From the NCBI RefSeq assembly GCF_000738435.1, contig NZ_CP003984.1, positions 930,001 through 994,000 of the forward strand: a stretch of DNA of 64,000 nt, written 5' to 3'. This document shows positions 28,926 to 37,815 of the stretch, one piece after another. How positions within the stretch are numbered: the first letter of the stretch is position 1; every line of letters begins with the position of its first letter. A model generated the notes under the pieces. The model had not been told where the DNA came from. It did no database searches and was given only the letters and a program-made list of their open reading frames with translations. Made by a program: the position numbers and the translations under genes. Source of the DNA: Planktomarina temperata RCA23. GTDB lineage: Bacteria; Pseudomonadota; Alphaproteobacteria; Rhodobacterales; Rhodobacteraceae.

Positions 28926-29840
28926 CTAGCCGGCATCTGCCTCTGTTTTGTCAGAATAATAAGCAATGAGTTTTTGACGCATGCTGCCGAGGGCGAAGTC
29001 TGTCCAGACCAGGACCCGACCTTTGGGGTCAGAGATGTGAGCGCCGAGCTCAAGTTTCATCAAGTTCTCTGGCTTGTTCCCAACGTCACACAGGGTGACC
29101 ACCGTCAGCTTGTCCCGCCGTTTGCGCACCCAAGGCAGGCAGGATTTTGCATAGGTAAGCAGCCAATGATGCATCATAAATTCCGTGGGAAATTTCACTG
29201 CAAAATGATTGGGAAGTGCAATCATATGCTCCTGTGCGACCCAGCTGATGAAGCGCTCATCGGCAATGGTTGGGCGGAATTTTAAAAACTTGCCCGCGTC
29301 GTAAGTTTTGAGAAATTCGTCAGAAATCCTGCTGCAATGCTTGGGGTGAAAGACGATAAAAGACGAATTGCCCCGCGCATAGCGTTTGCCCTTGGTCAGG
29401 CGATAGATCATACGCGCCAAGCCTGAAAAGGGCAGGACCGCACTTTGAAACATCACAATGGACCTGTCGTCTTTGCGAAACTGAAAGGCCTGTTCAATCG
29501 GCCCCAAGATCACTGTGTCCAAATCAATATAAATGGCCGGCATGTCAGGTTTCAAAACGCCCGATTTGAACATGCCTAATTTCGCTTGGCATCCGCCGGT
29601 CATGAATTCGGGTTTGAGATAGACTTCTGGCAAGGCGGCATGTTCGACCCTTGGGTCAAGCCCCTCATGCGGGCGATCCGAAACCAGCACGAAGCGCGCG
29701 ACAGAGCTGTTTTGATCCGCCACCCGTTTGACCAATCTATTGACATCAGCCGCGCCATATTTTGTCCCCCAACAGATCAAAACGCATTGCCAGGCTTTGG
29801 GTGGAGAGGGGCGCATGTCTTCATCCATAATGTTGTCCAC
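28926..29840 (-). CDS. Glycosyltransferase-like protein (GT-A fold, DxD motif)
   Basis: A 304-residue soluble protein. The centre holds YIDLDTVILGPIEQ, a DxD-type metal and sugar-nucleotide motif, followed later by NSSFIVFHPKHCSRI and DERFISW, the arrangement seen in GT8-like or capsule glycosyltransferases. No signal peptide. It is the first gene of the minus-strand surface sugar cluster, so it probably helps to build the glycan that receives the nonulosonate. Acceptor and donor are unknown. Confidence 0.6.
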   Translation of the reverse strand: MDNIMDEDMRPSPPKAWQCVLICWGTKYGAADVNRLVKRVADQNSSVARFVLVSDRPHEGLDPRVEHAALPEVYLKPEFMTGGCQAKLGMFKSGVLKPDMPAIYIDLDTVILGPIEQAFQFRKDDRSIVMFQSAVLPFSGLARMIYRLTKGKRYARGNSSFIVFHPKHCSRISDEFLKTYDAGKFLKFRPTIADERFISWVAQEHMIALPNHFAVKFPTEFMMHHWLLTYAKSCLPWVRKRRDKLTVVTLCDVGNKPENLMKLELGAHISDPKGRVLVWTDFALGSMRQKLIAYYSDKTEADAG

Positions 29841-30024
29841 GCAGAGCTGGCGTCGCCGGAAGATCTTGCGAGGTTCTGTCAGAGTTTCCGGTCAATGAAT
29901 ACTGCGGTTTACCGGCGCGGGGCAAGGGTGCGGTGTGAGAATTTTTACCCGTTGCGGCAGATTGGCCGCTGGTCTTCGGCACAGGCATCTGCCAGACTGA
30001 ACCGGATCTATAGGAGTTTAGAGA

Positions 30025-30732
30025 ATGCGCGCAATCCTTTTGGCCCTTGCCTTTGCAGGCTTTGCACAGAGTGCCCCCGCCCAAAGCATGACGGAGGATC
30101 AGGTCAAACAGCTGGCGCTTGAGGCGATTTTGGAAAATCCAGAAATCATCATGCAGGCGGTCGCTATTTTGCAACAGCGCGAGAAGGAACGGGCGGCCTC
30201 TGGAGCCAATACCGTGCGTTTGGAACTCGAATCCGACCCCAACGCCCCCAATCTTGGCAACCCCGAGGGGGATGTCACCGTAGTGGAGTTTTTCGACTAT
30301 AATTGCCCCTATTGCCGAAGCGCGGGTCAGACGGTGCAGGCGCTTCTTGCGGCCGATAAAAATATACGGGTCATCTATCGCGAATGGCCAATTTTGGGCG
30401 ATGACAGCGTGATTGCGGCCCGCGCTGCTTTGGCCGCACGCGAGCAGGGCAAATATGAAGCCTTCCATTGGGCTTTGATGAATGGGGAAGGGCGTGTCAC
30501 GGAGGCTCTAATTTTCAAAGTGGCGCGAGATCTGGGCATGGATGTGGCCCAACTTGAAGCGGATATGGTGAGCCCGGCTGTGGAGGCGCATATCGCCTTG
30601 AGCAATGCTTTGGCGCAACAATTGGGCTTTACCGGAACGCCGGCCTTTATTGTCGGCGATAAAACTGCGCCAGGCATGTTGAGTCTGGACGAGATCACCA
30701 CGCTCGTGGCGGAGGCACGCGCCGATCCGTAA
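30025..30732 (+). CDS. DsbA-family thiol:disulfide protein
   Basis: Periplasmic thioredoxin-fold oxidoreductase of 235 residues. A signal peptide covers about residues 1-20 (ends APAQS). A short helical segment precedes the DsbA domain, as in the Com1/BdbD-like group. The active site is NCPYCRSAG and the cis-proline loop is GFTGTPAFIVGDK. The CPYC dipeptide and the N-terminal extension differ from classical DsbA. It could work as an oxidase or isomerase partner. Confidence 0.9.
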   Translation: MRAILLALAFAGFAQSAPAQSMTEDQVKQLALEAILENPEIIMQAVAILQQREKERAASGANTVRLELESDPNAPNLGNPEGDVTVVEFFDYNCPYCRSAGQTVQALLAADKNIRVIYREWPILGDDSVIAARAALAAREQGKYEAFHWALMNGEGRVTEALIFKVARDLGMDVAQLEADMVSPAVEAHIALSNALAQQLGFTGTPAFIVGDKTAPGMLSLDEITTLVAEARADP

Positions 30733-30788
30733 ACTTGGCAGCGCAGCAGTGTCGTTTTTGGGATGGCTTACAATTTGAAACTGCGCCA

Positions 30789-30811
30789 CATCAAACCAAA
30801 TTGGTTTGATG
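30789..30811 (+). promoter_or_regulatory. Perfect inverted repeat (operator) before betC
   Basis: ATCAAACCAA (30790-30799) and TTGGTTTGAT (30801-30810) are exact reverse complements around one A, with an extra C/G pair outside. The repeat ends 11 bp before the betC start. Its form suits a dimeric repressor of the LacI, GntR or TetR type; no regulator gene is adjacent in the window. Confidence 0.6.
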
Positions 30812-30821
30812 GAGCAACGCA

Positions 30822-32327
30822 ATGACACCCCCGAATATTCTAGTGATCATGGCCGATCAACTGGCGCCACATTTCACCGGTGCCTATGGTCATGAGGTGG
30901 TGAAAACCCCGCATTTGGATGCTTTGGCCGAACGCGGGATGCGATTTGATGCGGCCTATTGCAATAGCCCGCTTTGCGCCCCATCGCGCTTTTCTATGAT
31001 GGCGGGGCAATTGATTAGCAAGATTGGCGCCTACGATAATGCGTCTGAATTTGCCGCCTCTATCCCAACCTTTGCCCATTATCTCAAATCTCTAGGCTAC
31101 AGCACATGCCTGTCTGGAAAAATGCATTTTGTGGGCCCAGATCAAATGCATGGCTTTGAAAGCCGGGTGACCACAGACATCTACCCCTCTGATTTTGCCT
31201 GGACCCCAAATTGGCAGCAGGCCGATGAGCGGATCGATAAATGGTACCACAACATGCAGACCGTGAAAGAAAGCGGGCAAACCATGGCCAGCTTTCAAAT
31301 TGACTATGATGACGAGGTGGAATTTTCAGCCAAGCGCAAGCTGTTTGATTATGCCCGCGATGGGGCCCAACCTTGGTGCATGGTGGCCTCTTTCATTCAT
31401 CCTCATGACCCTTATGTTGCGCGGCCCGAGTGGTGGGGTCTTTATAGTGATGAAGAAATTGATATGCCGCGCCATCCCGATTATGCAACCGATGCCTTTG
31501 GTCAGCGGGTATTGGAGGGGATTGAGGCCTATTCTAAGCCTCTGACCGAGGAGGAGGTCCGGCGCGCGCGCCGAGCCTATTACGCAAATGTCAGCTATTT
31601 TGACAGTAAGATCGGTGCGTTGGTTCAAACGGTTGAAGAGATGGGCCAGCTGGACAATACCATCATCATCGTCACCGCAGATCACGGCGATATGCTGGGC
31701 GAAAAAGGCCTATGGTATAAGATGAATTTCTTTGAGCACTCCGCGCGCGTACCCCTAATTATGGCGGGCCCAGGCGTGGCCCGGGGGCAGACTGCAAATG
31801 CCTGTTCGCTGGTGGATTTATTGCCGACGATGGTCGAGATCGGCGGTGGAACAGCGGATATGTTTGGCATGCCTGTGGACGGGCGCTCGTTGATGGCTTT
31901 GGCGCGGGGAGAGGATGATGGGGTCTCAGAGGCGATTGGTGAATATTGTGCGGAGATGACAGGGCACCCGGTATTTATGATCCGACGGGGCGATATGAAA
32001 TATATCCACTGCGACAGTGATCCGGCACAGCTGTATGATCTGGCGAATGATCCTTGGGAGCTTGAAAATCTGGCTGACCATCCGGCCTATCGGGTGATTG
32101 CCGAGGGATTTGCACAGGAGGTGGTGCAGCGTTGGGACAGTGCGGCCTTGCGCGATAAGGTCATGGCGACCCAGAAAAATCGATTTGCACTCAATGCTGC
32201 GATGCAGGCCGGGGCATCGCAGCATTGGGATTACAACCCGCCGTCTGACGCCTCACAGCAATATGTGCGCAATCATATGGATTGGACCGTGGTGGCCGAA
32301 CGCTTCCGCTTTCCGCCTGTCGGGTGA
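30822..32327 (+). CDS. betC: Choline-sulfatase
   Basis: Hydrolyses choline-O-sulfate to choline and sulfate. The 501-residue cytoplasmic protein starts PNILVIMADQLAPHFTGAYG and has the sulfatase motif CAPSR, whose cysteine becomes formylglycine, then GKMHFVGPDQMHGFE and TADHGDMLGEKGLWYKM. The C-terminal tail YVRNHMDWTVVAERFRFP is specific to choline-sulfatases among sulfatases. An inverted repeat just upstream suggests substrate-responsive control. The usual betBA and transport partners are not in the window. Confidence 0.92.
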   Translation: MTPPNILVIMADQLAPHFTGAYGHEVVKTPHLDALAERGMRFDAAYCNSPLCAPSRFSMMAGQLISKIGAYDNASEFAASIPTFAHYLKSLGYSTCLSGKMHFVGPDQMHGFESRVTTDIYPSDFAWTPNWQQADERIDKWYHNMQTVKESGQTMASFQIDYDDEVEFSAKRKLFDYARDGAQPWCMVASFIHPHDPYVARPEWWGLYSDEEIDMPRHPDYATDAFGQRVLEGIEAYSKPLTEEEVRRARRAYYANVSYFDSKIGALVQTVEEMGQLDNTIIIVTADHGDMLGEKGLWYKMNFFEHSARVPLIMAGPGVARGQTANACSLVDLLPTMVEIGGGTADMFGMPVDGRSLMALARGEDDGVSEAIGEYCAEMTGHPVFMIRRGDMKYIHCDSDPAQLYDLANDPWELENLADHPAYRVIAEGFAQEVVQRWDSAALRDKVMATQKNRFALNAAMQAGASQHWDYNPPSDASQQYVRNHMDWTVVAERFRFPPVG

Positions 32328-32345
32328 CACTGGCCAATCATCATT

Positions 32346-32376
32346 AAAAAACCCCCGCGTCTTTCGATGCGGGGGC
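32346..32376 (-). terminator. Rho-independent terminator of the purine permease gene
   Basis: Stem CCCCCGC (32352-32358) against GCGGGGG (32369-32375), extended inward by weaker pairs, with a run of six A at 32346-32351 that reads as a T-run on the minus strand. It ends the minus-strand permease transcript and may also stop readthrough from betC. Confidence 0.85.
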
Positions 32377-32402
32377 AATGTTGGCGTGTTTCACGCGGAC
32401 AA

Positions 32403-33713
32403 TCAGTCGTCCTGAGGCAGCATCAAGTTAAGCACCACGGCCAGCAAAGCTGTTGGCGCTACGGCAGAAGTTGCCAAAGTTTTCCAGATACCAGGCAGAT
32501 ATTGTACAGCGCTTGGCACCAGGTTGAGGCCCAGACCGACCGCAAGCGATACAGAGATAATGATCATGTTGCGACGGGACATCTTCACTTCGGTCAACAT
32601 ATTCATACCGGCCGCAGCCACCATTCCGAACATCACGATCACGCCGCCGCCAAGAACAGGCAAAGGCATGGAGGAAATGACGGCCCCTATTTTTGGGATC
32701 AGTCCGCAGACGATCAAGAAAATCCCTGCGATGGTCACCACATGACGCGACATAATGCCGGTCATGCCCACAATACCGACGTTTTGGCTGAAGGATGTAT
32801 TTGGCAGGCCACCAAAGACGGCCGCGACAGCTGTGCCCAGACCATCTGCATAGGTCGCGCCGGCGATTTCATCATCGGTTGCATCGCGACCTGCGCCGGC
32901 TTTGGTTGTTGCTGAAGCATCACCCACAGTTTCGATGGCCGAGACGACAGATACCAATGTGACACCGATCACAGCGCCGAGGCTGAATTCGAATCCATAG
33001 GGCATAACGGTCGGCACTTGGAACCAAGCGGCTTTGGTGACGCCGCCAAAGCTAACCATTCCAGCGAGAATGGCGACACAGTAGCCGGCAATCAGACCGA
33101 TCAAAACCGCTGCATTGGAAATCAGGCCTTTGGTCAGGAACTTACAAGCCAAGGAGACGACGACGACGGTCAAGGCCACAGTCCAATGCTTTAAGGATCC
33201 AAAGCTTTCAGCAGCCATTTGAAAATCTGCCGCGCCACCTGCTGCGTATTTAATCGCAACGGGGATGAGGTAGAGGCCAATCGCCAAGATCACCAGACCG
33301 GTGACGAGAGGTGGGAACATAAAGCGCAGCTTCTGGATCACACTACCCAAAGCGAAGTGTATGATGCCGGCAATTAAACAGGCGGTGAGGGCGACGCTCA
33401 AGCCTTGTGTTGCGGCCACACCGGCCAAAACACCGACAAATGCAAAGCTGGTGCCCTGCATGATGGGCAAACGCGCGCCAATCGGGCCCATGCCAACCGT
33501 TTGAAACAAAGTTGCCACGCCGGCAAAGAGCATGGCCATTTGGATGAGGTAGACCTGCTCTGCACCGCCAAAGGCCAGACCGGCGGCCCCGGCGACGATG
33601 ATAGATGGGGTCACGTTTGAGGCGAACATCGCCAGCACGTGTTGCAATCCCAATGGGATAGCCTGCCCCATTGGGGGCGTGGCGTTTGGATCGCCATAGT
33701 TGATATCAGACAT
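32403..33713 (-). CDS. Nucleobase:cation symporter 2 (xanthine/uracil permease family)
   Basis: Polytopic inner-membrane carrier of 436 residues, NCS2/NAT family. It starts with a GLQHVLAMFASNVTPSIIVA segment, the QH motif typical of this family, and contains GLPNTSFSQNVGIVGMTGI, the substrate-binding NAT stretch. The match favours xanthine/urate over uracil permeases, but this is not firm. ATG at 33713 is preceded by AAGGGA and is preferred to a start at 33743. Confidence 0.88.
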   Translation of the reverse strand: MSDINYGDPNATPPMGQAIPLGLQHVLAMFASNVTPSIIVAGAAGLAFGGAEQVYLIQMAMLFAGVATLFQTVGMGPIGARLPIMQGTSFAFVGVLAGVAATQGLSVALTACLIAGIIHFALGSVIQKLRFMFPPLVTGLVILAIGLYLIPVAIKYAAGGAADFQMAAESFGSLKHWTVALTVVVVSLACKFLTKGLISNAAVLIGLIAGYCVAILAGMVSFGGVTKAAWFQVPTVMPYGFEFSLGAVIGVTLVSVVSAIETVGDASATTKAGAGRDATDDEIAGATYADGLGTAVAAVFGGLPNTSFSQNVGIVGMTGIMSRHVVTIAGIFLIVCGLIPKIGAVISSMPLPVLGGGVIVMFGMVAAAGMNMLTEVKMSRRNMIIISVSLAVGLGLNLVPSAVQYLPGIWKTLATSAVAPTALLAVVLNLMLPQDD

Positions 33714-34048
33714 TTCTTTTCCCTTCGTTGTGAGTATTGGCACCTGCCAATTATCGATCCTTATTTTTAATTTTCCGTGTCATTTAATGAACTACCGGCC
33801 ACGCCCCTGGACCTTTGGGCCGCGATGACTGCAGTTTATCCATGTTTTTTCCCCTAGGTCAAAAGAACTTTGGCACAATCGCTGTATTCCTTGGATGCGT
33901 GGGGCGCGTTTTTGGGGCGGGCAATTTAATGCTTAAATCCACCGGCCCACCGACAGTCTTTAATCAATTGTTAGGACTTTTCGGGTCATAGAGGTTTTAT
34001 TAACTTTGGGGCGATATCATGAGCAGCTTACAATAAAATGCCTCCTTT
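33714..34048. other. Intergenic region between divergent genes
   Basis: About 330 bp forming the leader of the purine permease (minus) and the upstream region of an uncharacterised gene (plus). On the minus strand a GC-rich block (around 33805-33835) can pair GGCC with GGCC about 20 nt apart, then AT-rich sequence runs to the start. I could not identify a known riboswitch by eye. Confidence 0.35.
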
Positions 34049-34585
34049 TTGACATTTTCGGGCGAATTGACCTCATCTGGTGCGGTGCGACTGCTTTCCG
34101 TGTTGTTACAAGCGCCGGGGCATCGCTTGACGCTGGAAGCCAATGGCGGTGGCGATTGGCTGCGCGAAGACCTTGCTGAATTGGGCGAGGAGCTGTTGCG
34201 CGCCGCGCAGCGCCGGCCGGTCCGGCGCGATTGGTTCCTCTATGACCTGCCAGGTTTGCGACTTGAAGATTTTCAACCAGATGTCGATTCCAAAACTCAT
34301 CCGCAGGTCACCCTGCGCCTCACGCGCGGCGGCGTTCAGCAGTTGGTGGCCAAACCGAGCGCGGAGGGCGCAGTGCCAGCTTTGGAAGATGTTGTTTTGC
34401 CATTGCGCAACCTTTCGGCCTATCTCCATGCGATGGGAGATCGGGCAGTGCCTCAGCTTGGTGCACAGGCTTCCAAAATGACAGCGCGCCGAATTGATGA
34501 ATTTTTATTGGCCTTCGGGGGGCGCATTTTAGAAGTTAAACAGGAAGAAGTGCTGCCATTGCACCGATATTGGCGACATGGCTAG
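34049..34585 (+). CDS. Uncharacterised protein
   Basis: A frame of 178 codons with clean Rhodobacterales-like codon use. The start is a TTG at 34049; no ATG is available upstream because the frame is closed at 34037-34045, and the ribosome site is poor. The protein is soluble, rich in leucine and arginine, and carries DWFLYDLPGLRLEDFQPD and HAMGDRAVPQLGAQASKMTA. I do not recognise the family. It lies 98 bp before the dipeptidase gene on the same strand and may belong to that operon. Confidence 0.55.
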   Translation: MTFSGELTSSGAVRLLSVLLQAPGHRLTLEANGGGDWLREDLAELGEELLRAAQRRPVRRDWFLYDLPGLRLEDFQPDVDSKTHPQVTLRLTRGGVQQLVAKPSAEGAVPALEDVVLPLRNLSAYLHAMGDRAVPQLGAQASKMTARRIDEFLLAFGGRILEVKQEEVLPLHRYWRHG

Positions 34586-34682
34586 ACGCGAAATGTGACC
34601 CATTCAGGGGCGATGGCGCAATTGCAAAGGTTGATGTCGCACAAGCTCTTGCCAATTTGCCGTGATAAATTACTGTCATGGC

Positions 34683-35636
34683 ATGTTTATAGATGCCCTC
34701 CAATATATTGTCCCCAGCCGCGCTGTTTTTGAGCAAATGCGCGCTGGGCGCCTGTCGGCCGTTCATGTGACGGTTGGATACCACGAAGATTTTCTTGGGG
34801 TGGTGCAAAACCTGCAGGTTTGGAATCGGTGGTTCGAGGAGTGCGGCGATGTGATTGCCCGGGCTGTGACCTGCGATGAGATCCGGGCGGCCAATGCTGC
34901 GGGCAAAACCGCTATTTTATTTGGCCTGCAAAATCCTTTGGCGATTGGGGCGGATATCGGCCGGGTTGAAATCCTAGCGCAATTGGGCATTCGCTTTTGC
35001 CAGATCACTTATAATCAGCAATCCCTTCTTGGCGCTGGCTGTTTTGAACCCCATGACAGCGGTCTCACCCCTTTTGGCCGTGAAGTGGTCAACGAAATGA
35101 ACCGCGTCGGTATGGTCATTGATCTGTCCCATGCGGGCCATCAAACGGCGATGGATGTGGTGGCCTATTCTTCGCGTCCCGTCACCGTGACCCATGCCAA
35201 CCCCGATGCTTGGCATCCCGCGCCGCGCAACCTGCATCATGATTTGCTGCAAGCCTTGGCTGAGCGCGGTGGCATGGTGGGCTTTTCACTTTATCCGCAT
35301 CATCTGCGCGGCGGCAGCGATTGCAGCCTGGCTGACTTCGCGGAAATGGCGCTGGAGATGATGCAAAGCTATCGGGCTGGGATGTTTGGAATTGGCTCGG
35401 ATCTGTGCCAAGATCAACCCGACAGCGTGGTGAATTGGATGCGTAATGGCCATTGGCGTAAACATCCCGCACCGCCTGTCGCCTTTCCGGACTGCCCAAG
35501 TTGGTTTGGCGACAATCGGGATTTTCCTGGTCTGGCGCCGGGGCTAGAGGCGGCGGGCATGACCGGGGCGGAAGTCGCGGGCCTCTTGGGGGGTAATTGG
35601 ATGAGGTTTTGGCAAGAGGCATTTGTAAAGCCATGA
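34683..35636 (+). CDS. Membrane dipeptidase family protein (peptidase M19)
   Basis: Zinc-dependent dipeptidase of the renal dipeptidase family, 317 residues. Family motifs include ALQYIVPSR near the first metal-site position (the usual HxD is replaced by FIDALQ), QITYNQQSLLGAGC, GMVIDLSHAGHQTAMDV and RPVTVTHANPDAW with the histidine ligands. The loss of the first histidine is seen in some M19 groups and may alter metal use. ATG at 34683 or GTG at 34662. Its TGA overlaps the next ATG (ATGA), so the downstream gene is translationally coupled. Confidence 0.88.
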   Translation: MFIDALQYIVPSRAVFEQMRAGRLSAVHVTVGYHEDFLGVVQNLQVWNRWFEECGDVIARAVTCDEIRAANAAGKTAILFGLQNPLAIGADIGRVEILAQLGIRFCQITYNQQSLLGAGCFEPHDSGLTPFGREVVNEMNRVGMVIDLSHAGHQTAMDVVAYSSRPVTVTHANPDAWHPAPRNLHHDLLQALAERGGMVGFSLYPHHLRGGSDCSLADFAEMALEMMQSYRAGMFGIGSDLCQDQPDSVVNWMRNGHWRKHPAPPVAFPDCPSWFGDNRDFPGLAPGLEAAGMTGAEVAGLLGGNWMRFWQEAFVKP

Positions 35637-37285
35637 AAGATTCCGTGATCGAGCAGCCCGATTTGCGCCCGGCCGATGAGGTGATGCGCTTGCGGCGTAT
35701 GGGGTCTATGTTTCCCTCGCGCCTGTCGTTTCTGCGCACATTAACCCGCCGTCTGATCGCGGATGGCAGCCGGGTGAGCCGGCCGCATTGGCAGATAGAT
35801 GGGGATGGGTTTGGCACCGCAGTTTATACGGTGACCTTGGGCGGGCATCGCTATTCGCTCTTTGCCATCACCCAGCCGCTTGACCCAGAAATGCGTACCG
35901 ACCGGGTGATTGCTGAGGCTTGGGATGCGGCCTTTGTCTTGTATGATGGGGTGCCGGATGCCGCCGAGATTGCGCGTCTGTCAAGCCAGGCCCCCTTGCA
36001 AGAGGCGGGCCGGTTCACACAAAAAGATCTCTGCCTGTCGCGGGCCAATAAATCCGTCCGCTTGTTTGAGCAGATTGTCGGTGCCCTGCGCGCGGGCAGC
36101 GCCTTGCCGATGGGGATGATCCATCAGATCGGCTATTTGATGCGCACCACGGCGGTTTACGGCAACGGCAAGTTTGGCATTGCTGATCGGCGTGTCGTGG
36201 CGCAACGACCGGGGCTTGAAGGGCCCTTCATGGCCGAAATGCTCACCGTTTGGCTGATCCGCGCCTTCACTCATGATTTGATTGAGCATATGGGGGGGGC
36301 GCCTCTTCCGGCGCGGGTGAAACGGCAATTGGGCATTGGCAATTCAACCGGCTTGGGCATGGCACCGTTTTTGGTGTCGCATCCCCTCTTGCTGCACTCC
36401 TGGATGATTTGCCGTGAGACCGCTTTGGCGCGGGTGCGCGCGGCGCAGATTGACGAAGGCGTGGCACAGAGGCTGATCGCCCTGGCGCGCCGGGCCGCGC
36501 AACACTTGCTTGAGTGGAATATCCCTGACCCGATGCATCAAGCGCGGATTGTCACACTGCGGCAAGAATGGGCGCGGCTCACGCAGGGGCTGACCGAGGC
36601 TGGGCTGTGCCAGGAGGGTGCTGTTGACGCGCTTTTGGAGCGTAGCCGTGCAGGCAGCTTTGATTTGCAAGAACTGGCTGTCAGCTGGCTGATCGAGCCT
36701 TTTGGCGATGTGGTGGATGGGTTGACAGAGTGTATGGCCAACCCGTTTGACCCTGTTTTGCAGCCGCAGATGAGCTGTGATGAGCTGCGCGGGCTTTTGC
36801 AGGAGCATTGCGCATTTGCCACCGAGATTGATTTCACAGATCCGCAAGCCAGCGCGCAATTTTGGTATGTCTCTGAAGCCAAGTTGGAGCCACGCATCGG
36901 GCAGCGCCAATCGGAGCCGGGTGCAGATCGGGAAAGCCCGCTTGATATCGCGCGCCGCATTCAGGAGCTTGCCAAGGATTTAACCGGTCACAGCGGGCCT
37001 ATTTGGCAGTTTTTGGCACAATTGCCTGAGCATCGCTATGCCGTGCAGCGGGTGCAGGCTTTGGCCCAAAATCCATATGCGGAGATTCGCGACAATCTGG
37101 TGGATGCGGATATGGCGCCAATTGATATGCTGCGCTGCAAATTGTCCTTCTTTGGGGCCAGTAAATTTGATCCAAAGTCGCAGCTTTGGACCCGGATTAC
37201 CCTGGCGCAGGGGGCACCTCTGGCGCAAGATTTGGCCGATGGCACTGCGCGTGATGATTGGTGGCTTCCGGTGTCTGCGCCATGA
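35633..37285 (+). CDS. Uncharacterised protein, coupled to M19 dipeptidase
   Basis: A 550-residue protein that I cannot assign to a characterised family. It is soluble with no signal peptide. Landmarks: HRYSLFAITQPLDPEMRTDR in the N-terminal part, GYLMRTTAVYGNGKFGIADR in the middle and WYVSEAKLEPRIGQRQSEPG near residue 415. It overlaps the dipeptidase stop and the next gene start by ATGA in each case, so three genes form a tightly coupled unit. The even domain spread suggests an enzyme rather than a regulator, but that is only an impression. Confidence 0.8.
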   Translation: MKDSVIEQPDLRPADEVMRLRRMGSMFPSRLSFLRTLTRRLIADGSRVSRPHWQIDGDGFGTAVYTVTLGGHRYSLFAITQPLDPEMRTDRVIAEAWDAAFVLYDGVPDAAEIARLSSQAPLQEAGRFTQKDLCLSRANKSVRLFEQIVGALRAGSALPMGMIHQIGYLMRTTAVYGNGKFGIADRRVVAQRPGLEGPFMAEMLTVWLIRAFTHDLIEHMGGAPLPARVKRQLGIGNSTGLGMAPFLVSHPLLLHSWMICRETALARVRAAQIDEGVAQRLIALARRAAQHLLEWNIPDPMHQARIVTLRQEWARLTQGLTEAGLCQEGAVDALLERSRAGSFDLQELAVSWLIEPFGDVVDGLTECMANPFDPVLQPQMSCDELRGLLQEHCAFATEIDFTDPQASAQFWYVSEAKLEPRIGQRQSEPGADRESPLDIARRIQELAKDLTGHSGPIWQFLAQLPEHRYAVQRVQALAQNPYAEIRDNLVDADMAPIDMLRCKLSFFGASKFDPKSQLWTRITLAQGAPLAQDLADGTARDDWWLPVSAP

Positions 37286-37791
37286 TCGTCTCGTCCAATG
37301 AGCTGCAAATGCTGGTGCTCAAAGCCTGCCGGGGCGTGGGGGTTCCAATGGGGCAGGCCCAAGAGGTGGCCGTGGCTTTGGCGGAAAGCCCGCAAGCCTT
37401 GGGCGCCTTGCTGCCGCATTTAGCCCTGCCTATGAAGTCTGCGAAGTTTGATTTTTCCGACGGGCTGACGGTGCAGGGTGCCGCTTTGCTGCGCGATTTT
37501 TCGGCCTGTGCGGATGCGGCCGCGCTGGGGGTGAAGCCGGTGCGTCTTTGCGGCTTGGCGGCCTGTGATCTGGCCCATGCACTCGCGCGCTCCCGCGGCC
37601 TGTCGATTGCAGCGGAGGGGGCGGATGTGGTTTTCACCGAACAAGAGGCGGTGCGTCCGCAGGTATCACGCGGCGCAGTGGTGCCCGAAATTTGGCAGCA
37701 AGTCGCCAGCTTCGCCGCATTGACCTATGTGCCAGAGACCGACGCCTCCCGTCTTGCGGGGGCGGGGGCTGGTTTGAGTGATAATGACTAG
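37282..37791 (+). CDS. Uncharacterised protein, probably DUF3726 family
   Basis: A 169-residue alanine- and leucine-rich soluble protein opening MIVSSNELQMLVLKACRGVG. From memory this resembles the DUF3726 family of Rhodobacterales, which has no known role. The ATG overlaps the stop of the 550-residue gene (ATGA). Its N-terminus resembles the start of malate/lactate dehydrogenase-like (YlbC) proteins only loosely. It ends the coupled trio. Confidence 0.7.
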   Translation: MIVSSNELQMLVLKACRGVGVPMGQAQEVAVALAESPQALGALLPHLALPMKSAKFDFSDGLTVQGAALLRDFSACADAAALGVKPVRLCGLAACDLAHALARSRGLSIAAEGADVVFTEQEAVRPQVSRGAVVPEIWQQVASFAALTYVPETDASRLAGAGAGLSDND

Positions 37792-37815
37792 GTTATACTG
37801 ACTAGGCGATGCTGA

